Origin: Sulfitobacter sp. JL08
Lineage (GTDB): Bacteria; Pseudomonadota; Alphaproteobacteria; Rhodobacterales; Rhodobacteraceae
Length of the DNA: 64,000 bases
Direction: 5' to 3'
NCBI RefSeq assembly: GCF_003352045.1
Contig: NZ_CP025815.1
Location: forward strand, 310,001 to 374,000
A model generated the notes under the pieces. It worked only from the letters and a program-made list of their open reading frames with translations, searched no databases and was not told the origin of the DNA. The position numbers were made by a program, and so were the translations under genes. Positions 61,118-64,000 of the stretch are shown piece after piece; within the stretch, counting starts at the first letter, position 1; the number at the start of each line of letters is the position of its first letter.

Positions 61118-61414
61118 TCAGGATTGTTGTTTTTCATGGTGGTGGATGACTTCCTGAATGATGAAGTTCAGGAAAGCCTTGGCAAATTCGGGGTCCAGAT
61201 CGGCCCGCTTTGCCAGGTCTTCTAAACGTGCGATCTGGGCCGCTTCGCGGGTCGGATCGGACGGGGGAAGGTCGTGTTCGGCTTTGAGTTTCCCCACAGC
61301 CTGCGTGTGCTTGAACCGCTCGCCCAAAGTATAGACAAGGATGGCATCAAGACGGTCGATGCTTTCGCGGTGCTCTTTCAGCACGATCGCGGCGCGGGAT
61401 ACGGCGTCAGTCAA
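61118..61414 (-). CDS. chorismate mutase, AroQ type
   Basis: A 98-residue all-helical chorismate mutase: [43 protein letters not shown] matches the AroQ pattern with catalytic Arg and Lys. A TTG start at 61414 is used, with AAGG 8 bases upstream and an 8-base overlap with the preceding GNAT gene. It makes prephenate for Phe/Tyr synthesis. Confidence 0.88.
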   Translation of the reverse strand: MTDAVSRAAIVLKEHRESIDRLDAILVYTLGERFKHTQAVGKLKAEHDLPPSDPTREAAQIARLEDLAKRADLDPEFAKAFLNFIIQEVIHHHEKQQS

Positions 61415-62015
61415 TGGCGTAGCCTTTCGGTTTGAACAGCGGATCGGCGTAATGGCTGATTTCCATATCTATGCCATGGGCCAGTTGGGTATCGTTCAGC
61501 GCGGCGGGGGACGGGTGGCGATACACAACGTCGTTGCCATCTACCGAAGCCGCATCAGGGTCTTTCACAGCACCCAGCCGTTCGGCCAGACGGATGCTGT
61601 CCAGATTCTTGGGATCGATATAGCTGACCGCGCTGTCCCAGCCGTTCCTGTAGAAATACCGGCGCGCCGCGTGCGTCGCTTCCAGTGCAAGACCCTGACC
61701 AACCGCTTCAGGCCAGATCACCCATGCGATTTCGGCTTCGGGCCATTTTGCCGGTTTCCAGCCACCTGCCATGCCATAGGTTTCATCGGTTTTCTTGTCG
61801 TGGATCATCCACATGCCAAAGCCGCGGATCTGCCAATGGCCGATTTCAGCGGCATAAAGCATCCATGCTTCGTAAGCATTCAGCGGCCCGCCCATGAATC
61901 GCGCGCGATAGCTGGTGAATGTCGATTTGAAATCCGGGTAATCCTCGGGCTCGGGGCCACGCAGGATCAGGCGTTTGGTTTCAATCACCGGAATGGTAAA
62001 ATCTGTGGCGCTCAT
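61407..62015 (-). CDS. GNAT N-acetyltransferase, RimJ/RimL-like
   Basis: A 202-residue acetyltransferase with IETKRLILRGPEPEDYPDF at the N-terminus, EIAWVIWPEAVGQGLALEATHAARRYFY (acetyl-CoA site) and DPKNLDSIRLAERLGAV. It is similar to the next upstream gene, so the two probably arose by tandem duplication. It overlaps that gene by 4 bases. Confidence 0.87.
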   Translation of the reverse strand: MSATDFTIPVIETKRLILRGPEPEDYPDFKSTFTSYRARFMGGPLNAYEAWMLYAAEIGHWQIRGFGMWMIHDKKTDETYGMAGGWKPAKWPEAEIAWVIWPEAVGQGLALEATHAARRYFYRNGWDSAVSYIDPKNLDSIRLAERLGAVKDPDAASVDGNDVVYRHPSPAALNDTQLAHGIDMEISHYADPLFKPKGYAID

Positions 62016-62551
62016 GAGTAAGCCTCGATCCCGCCATCAGCCAGTTCGACCGGCGCAGGGTGGCGATAGACATACATCGGGCCATGACGTTCATGGGTGA
62101 TGCTGCCATCGGGATATGCGCCCAGCCGCTTTGCCACAGCGGCCGAGCCGTCATTACCGGGTTTCACAAGGCTTATCGCGGTTGGCCAGCCAAGAATGTC
62201 ATAGGCATAGGCCCGCGCGGCGTGGCCCGCTTCGGTGGCATAGCCCTTGCCTTCGAAACCGTTGAACAGATCCCAGCCGATTTCCGGTTCCGGCCAGCCC
62301 TCGGGCTCGAACAGGCCTATCAGGCCGACGGCCTCGCCGGTGTTCCTTGTCTCGGCAATCCAGCGCCCGAAACCTTTGAGCGTCCAGTGCCCGATTTCCA
62401 TTGCCAGCATCCGCCAACTGCCCTCGGCTGTCAGCGGTCCGCCGACAAAATGGGATCGCTCGCTGGCATAGAACGCAGCAAAGGGCGCGATGTCGCGCGC
62501 TTCGGGTGCGCGCAAGATCAGGCGCTCGGTGGTGAGGGTCGGGATCAGCAT
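62012..62551 (-). CDS. GNAT N-acetyltransferase, RimJ/RimL-like
   Basis: A 179-residue acetyltransferase: LTTERLILRAPEARDIAPFA, EIGWDLFNGFEGKGYATEAGHAARAYAY and GNDGSAAVAKRLGAYPDGS. It shares the GHW-x-GFG-x-W central pattern with its downstream neighbour. ATG 62551 is preferred over the GTG one codon upstream. Confidence 0.87.
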   Translation of the reverse strand: MLIPTLTTERLILRAPEARDIAPFAAFYASERSHFVGGPLTAEGSWRMLAMEIGHWTLKGFGRWIAETRNTGEAVGLIGLFEPEGWPEPEIGWDLFNGFEGKGYATEAGHAARAYAYDILGWPTAISLVKPGNDGSAAVAKRLGAYPDGSITHERHGPMYVYRHPAPVELADGGIEAYS

Positions 62552-62639
62552 CACAGGCCGCAGCTCCGGTCGCAGCCGTGCGGAACAGCCAACGCCGCAC
62601 GCTTGCTGCGGGGATATTTACAAACAAAAGGAGCGGTGA

Positions 62640-64000
62640 TCATTTCTTTTTCCCGAACCCGCTCAAACCCGGTGGCAGGCCCATGCCGCCACCCAGACCG
62701 GGCAGTTTGCCGCCCATCTGGCGGGCCGCAGCCTCAAGCGCTTTGGGGTCCATGCCGGCTGCCATATCTTCGGGGCTGGGGCCGCCTTTGCCAAACATGC
62801 CTTTCATGGCCTGTTTCATCATGCCGCCTTTGCCCATTTTGCCCATCTTCTTCATCATGTCGCCCATCTGGCGGTGCATTTTGAGAAGCTTGTTCAACTC
62901 GCTCACTTCCAGACCGGCACCACGCGCGATGCGTTTTTTGCGGCTGGCTTGCAGAATCTGCGGGTTGGCGCGTTCCTTTTTCGTCATCGACTGGATCAGC
63001 GCGATCTGTTGGGTCAGTACCTTGTCGTCAAAACCCGCCTCTTCGACCTGTTTGGCCATTTTCCCCATGCCGGGCATCATGCCCATCATGCCTTGCATGC
63101 CGCCCATCTTGATCATCTGTTCCAGCTGCATGCGCAGATCGTTCATGTTGAACTGGCCCTTGGCCATCCGCTTCATCATGCGTTCGGCCTGTTCGGCCTC
63201 CAGCGTGTCCTGCGCCTTTTCAACCAGCGCGACAATGTCGCCCATGCCAAGGATACGGCCCGCGATACGTTCGGGTTCGAACGTCTCCAGCGCATCCATC
63301 TTTTCGCCAAGGCCGACGAACTTGATCGGCTTGCCTGTAACGGCGCGCATCGACAGGGCGGCCCCGCCGCGCCCGTCGCCGTCCATCCGCGTCAGGACAA
63401 CGCCGGTCACGCCGATCTTGTCGTCAAATTCGGTGGCAACGTTCACGGCATCCTGACCGGTCAGACCATCAACAACCAGCAGCGTTTCACGCGGGTTGGC
63501 CACATCGCGCACGGCCGCCGCCTGCGCGATCAGATCCGCATCAATATGCAGCCGGCCCGCCGTATCCAGCATATAGACGTCATAGCCCCCAAGGCTGGCC
63601 TGGGTCTTGGCGCGCTTGGCAATCGCAACCGGGTCTTCGCCCTTGACGATGGGCAGGGTGTCCACACCGATCTGCACACCCAGAATGGCCAGCTGTTCCA
63701 TCGCTGCCGGGCGGTTCGTATCAAGCGAGGCCATCAGCACGCGTTTACCATCGCGGTCTTTCAGCCGTTTGGCCAGTTTCGCGGTTGTCGTGGTCTTGCC
63801 CGAACCTTGCAGGCCCACCATCAGGATCGGCGCGGGGGCATTGTCGATTTTCAGTGCACCGGGTTCGCCTTCGCCGCGCAACACGTCAATCAGCGCATCG
63901 TGCACGATCTTGACGACCTGCTGGCCCGGAGTGACTGATTTTGTCACGGCCTGACCGGTCGCCTTTTCCTGCACCGCCTTGACGAAATCACGCGCCACCG
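62640..64000 (-). CDS. ffh: signal recognition particle protein Ffh (N-terminus outside the window)
   Basis: At least 453 residues; the gene runs off the right edge, lacking about the first 45 residues of the N domain. The GTPase domain has G1 GLQGSGKTTTTAKLAKRLK, DTAGRLHIDADLI, TRMDGDGRGGAALS and GLGEKMDALETFEPERIA. The M domain is methionine-rich (KMGGMQGMMGMMPGMGKM) and binds 4.5S RNA and signal peptides. It heads the block with rpsP, rimM, trmD and rplS. Confidence 0.97.
   Translation of the reverse strand, partial: VARDFVKAVQEKATGQAVTKSVTPGQQVVKIVHDALIDVLRGEGEPGALKIDNAPAPILMVGLQGSGKTTTTAKLAKRLKDRDGKRVLMASLDTNRPAAMEQLAILGVQIGVDTLPIVKGEDPVAIAKRAKTQASLGGYDVYMLDTAGRLHIDADLIAQAAAVRDVANPRETLLVVDGLTGQDAVNVATEFDDKIGVTGVVLTRMDGDGRGGAALSMRAVTGKPIKFVGLGEKMDALETFEPERIAGRILGMGDIVALVEKAQDTLEAEQAERMMKRMAKGQFNMNDLRMQLEQMIKMGGMQGMMGMMPGMGKMAKQVEEAGFDDKVLTQQIALIQSMTKKERANPQILQASRKKRIARGAGLEVSELNKLLKMHRQMGDMMKKMGKMGKGGMMKQAMKGMFGKGGPSPEDMAAGMDPKALEAAARQMGGKLPGLGGGMGLPPGLSGFGKKK

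Noticed and set aside
62874-63938. 354-codon His-rich frame opposite ffh
   Set aside because: Antisense of the Met-rich and GTPase domains of ffh; the His and Gln richness is a by-product of the complementary codons.
1-64000. Search for tRNA genes, rRNA and CRISPR arrays
   Set aside because: No cloverleaf with a TPsiC-like GGTTCGANTC box, no rRNA stretches and no regularly spaced direct repeats were recognised by eye; a tRNAscan run would be decisive.

Overview
The window looks like chromosomal DNA of a marine Rhodobacteraceae (Roseobacter group) bacterium. The support is the alphaproteobacterial housekeeping block at the right end (ffh, rpsP, rimM, trmD, rplS, rpmE, then a MipZ-type division ATPase), the tad/Flp pilus locus with TadE/TadG pseudopilins, quaternary-amine catabolic genes, many ABC transporters, and heavy use of ATGA-type gene overlaps. 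No species is claimed.

Layout. (1) 0.1-9.5 kb: a quaternary-ammonium catabolic cluster. It holds a family 5 binding protein, a GntR/FCD regulator, a DMGDH-like FAD/GcvT enzyme, an MttB-superfamily methyltransferase, a divergent histidine-ammonia-lyase homologue without a normal MIO motif, and a Rieske oxygenase with a glutamate bridge residue. Three almost identical 18-bp palindromes sit before the transcription units and tie them into one regulon. (2) 10-16.7 kb: a UgpABCE-like ABC transporter with a GpdQ-like phosphodiesterase, a DeoR/GlpR-like repressor and a divergent HAD protein, suggesting uptake and breakdown of a phosphodiester or polyol phosphate. (3) 17-33.3 kb: an accessory region with an IS30 element, a lipoprotein gene interrupted by TAG, a serine-recombinase relic fused to a serine-hydrolase relic, and a run of exported hydrolases (D-aminoacylase-like, class A beta-lactamase-like, amidohydrolase). 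It also has an ABC/DUF3299 cassette with a His/Asp-rich loop (possible zinc role), a small membrane-stress operon, and relics of LysR and DUF3299 genes. (4) 33.4-43.5 kb: a tad pilus locus (flp, cpaB, tadG, two tadE, cpaE/tadZ, cpaF/tadA, tadB, tadC, a LuxR regulator, prepilin peptidase) without a secretin gene. (5) 43.5-44.7 kb: a gene-poor stretch with a 162-bp MITE-like element and an IS3 relic. (6) 44.7-51.6 kb: an N-carbamoylputrescine amidase-like gene and a sugar-acid cluster (otnC, otnK, MBL lactonase-like, monooxygenase-like, LeuB-like and Gfo/Idh-type dehydrogenases, GntR). (7) 51.6-55 kb: homogentisate degradation (fahA, hmgA, MarR). (8) 55-64 kb: housekeeping translation and division genes with interleaved small and accessory genes, including a bluB homologue.

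A ~75-bp intergenic repeat occurs in five clear copies and one degenerate copy between 9.7 and 32.3 kb, which coincides with the rearranged part of the window. No tRNA, rRNA or CRISPR array was seen. The best candidate for a poorly described system is the 0.1-9.5 kb cluster: a MIO-less lyase-fold protein beside a CntA/GbcA-like Rieske enzyme, an MttB homologue and a DMGDH-like demethylase suggests catabolism of an aromatic or other betaine.
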